The notes under the pieces were generated by a model that was given only the letters and a program-made list of their open reading frames with translations, did no database searches and was not told the origin of the DNA. A DNA stretch of 6,469 nucleotides from an uncultured Clostridium sp. Its GTDB lineage: Bacteria > Bacillota > Clostridia > Peptostreptococcales > Peptostreptococcaceae. A program made the position numbers and the translations under genes. Location of the stretch: the NCBI GenBank assembly GCA_900550335.1, contig URRU01000100.1, forward strand, positions 1 through 6,469. The letters run 5' to 3'. Position 1 is the first letter of the stretch. Every line of letters begins with the position of its first letter. Below, piece after piece: positions 5,376 to 6,469 of this stretch.

Positions 5376-6469
5376 GTGATATTAAATAGAAACGATAAAT
5401 GCTACTGTGGAAGTGGCAAAAAATATAAAAACTGCTGTATGGAAAAAGATTTAGAACAGGAAAGATACAACAGAAGATTAACAGAAGCTCAGAAGCAGTA
5501 TGCGGAAATATATACAAAAATATATAGATACTCAAGAGATGAAAGATTTGCTAATGAAATGAATAATGCTGAGGACTTATTCTACATATTAAAAACAGAC
5601 GGTGTAAAAGCTAGATTTGAAAAATTCTTCAACACATTCTTCATAAGTGACCATGTTCTTGAACAGGGAATAACAATAGCTCAGTGTTATCCAGTAGAAA
5701 ACAAAATAACTGACAACGAAAAAAGAATAATACAGAGTTTAATAAGTTCTTACTCTAGTATATATACAATAGTTAAAAAAGAAAAAGAAAGCGTATTATT
5801 AAGAGACTGCTTCCTAGGTGAAGAAGTAGCTGTCGACGATGTAAAAATACTTAAAGATTTTGAAGAAGGCGACACAATAATAGCTAGAATAGTAGAAGTA
5901 AGTGGTGTAAAACTTCTTATAGACATAACTGTTAAAATAGTAGAATCAACTGGTAAATTCATGGTTGAAGATATAGAAAGACTATATGAACAGAACAAAG
6001 AAGATTGGCCAAACAAAAAAATATTCTTATGCTACCATACATACGTATTCTACAGATATTTACAGCAGCTTTTAGATGAAGAAGTATCTAACTATGTTAG
6101 AGAAAATTTAATAGCTAAAGCAAATGATGAAGCTGTAGAATCAACAGAAACAAAAGAAGAAACTACAGAAGATGATGGAAGCGTAATGGCTATAATAAAC
6201 AAATTTGTAGAAGATGAATACAAAGAAAAATGTGCTTCATTCTGGAAAGAGTACGAAGCAAGCCATGAAGAAATCAAAGGATCTGAATTAGGTTGGGCAG
6301 CTGCAGTAGAATACCTTGTTAAAAAAGAAGAAGGTGTTTCTGTAACTCAGGCCAGCATATCTAAAAAATACGATATAAGTGCAAGTACAATAGGAAAAAG
6401 AGCTAAAGAATTAAAAGAAACAGTAAATTATAAATATCAAAATGTAAAAAGTATTGTTAAAAAAATATT
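5376..6469 (+). CDS. SEC-C zinc-motif protein with C-terminal HTH-like region (3' partial)
   Basis: This reading frame runs off the window with 364 codons and no stop. It begins with a SEC-C motif, CYCGSGKKYKNCC (Cys 9, 11, 20, 21), a small zinc-binding unit first known from the SecA C-terminus, where it binds SecB, and found in many other proteins. A beta-rich middle part (about 138-175, with LLRDCFLGEEVAVDD and GDTIIARIVEVSG) resembles the central region of other stand-alone SEC-C proteins. An acidic linker (250-268) follows. The C-terminal part (about 304-347) reads WAAAVEYLV, then TQASISKKYDISASTIGKR, a helix-turn-helix pattern like that of a TFIIB cyclin repeat. The start is GTG 5376; a TGA at 5370 closes the frame above it. 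GGGAG (5359-5363) lies 12 bases ahead, which is long. Gln codons are 10 CAG to 1 CAA, opposite to the pil genes. The cellular role is unknown; it could be a nucleic-acid-binding or regulatory protein. Confidence 0.85.
   Translation, partial: MILNRNDKCYCGSGKKYKNCCMEKDLEQERYNRRLTEAQKQYAEIYTKIYRYSRDERFANEMNNAEDLFYILKTDGVKARFEKFFNTFFISDHVLEQGITIAQCYPVENKITDNEKRIIQSLISSYSSIYTIVKKEKESVLLRDCFLGEEVAVDDVKILKDFEEGDTIIARIVEVSGVKLLIDITVKIVESTGKFMVEDIERLYEQNKEDWPNKKIFLCYHTYVFYRYLQQLLDEEVSNYVRENLIAKANDEAVESTETKEETTEDDGSVMAIINKFVEDEYKEKCASFWKEYEASHEEIKGSELGWAAAVEYLVKKEEGVSVTQASISKKYDISASTIGKRAKELKETVNYKYQNVKSIVKKI

Noticed and set aside
209..6277. Minus-strand open frames opposite the pilus and SEC-C genes
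   Set aside because: They are shadows of well-supported plus-strand genes, rich in Phe, Ile and Ser as expected from antisense AT-rich codons, with no recognisable domains.

Overview
The window is AT-rich DNA with TTG and GTG starts, strong GGAG-type ribosome binding sites and tightly packed plus-strand genes. This fits a low-GC Gram-positive of the Clostridia, most likely a Peptostreptococcaceae member close to Clostridioides difficile. That placement rests on base composition and gene style, plus my recollection that C. difficile carries a secondary type IV pilus cluster of similar content. It was not tested by a search.

Bases 1-242 hold no gene. They form the leader of the first operon, with a perfect AT-only inverted repeat (83-106), a weak promoter candidate (115-144) and the ribosome binding site of pilB. 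Bases 243-5235 are one directional block of six type IV pilus genes in the order pilB, pilC, pilA, pilM, pilN, pilO. They encode the extension ATPase, the inner-membrane platform, the prepilin, and three assembly proteins that normally link ATPase, platform and fibre. pilB and pilC overlap and pilN and pilO are 4 bases apart. The pilin has its own 99-base leader with a stable hairpin, which may set its expression apart from the machinery genes. Bases 5236-5375 hold no gene, but have a reasonable promoter and an 18-bp inverted repeat. From 5376 to the window end lies the 5' part of an unrelated gene: a SEC-C zinc-motif protein whose C-terminal part looks like a helix-turn-helix or TFIIB-like fold. 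It has clearly different codon usage.

Together the pilus genes could extend a fibre: PilB drives PilC, which inserts PilA processed by a prepilin peptidase encoded elsewhere, and PilM/N/O form the alignment complex. No retraction ATPase (PilT), prepilin peptidase or minor pilin is present in the window. Two components look reduced. PilB lacks the N-terminal half of its MshEN-like domain, where c-di-GMP-binding motifs normally lie, and PilM has lost recognisable nucleotide-binding motifs. No tRNA, rRNA, insertion sequence, CRISPR array or recognisable riboswitch was seen.
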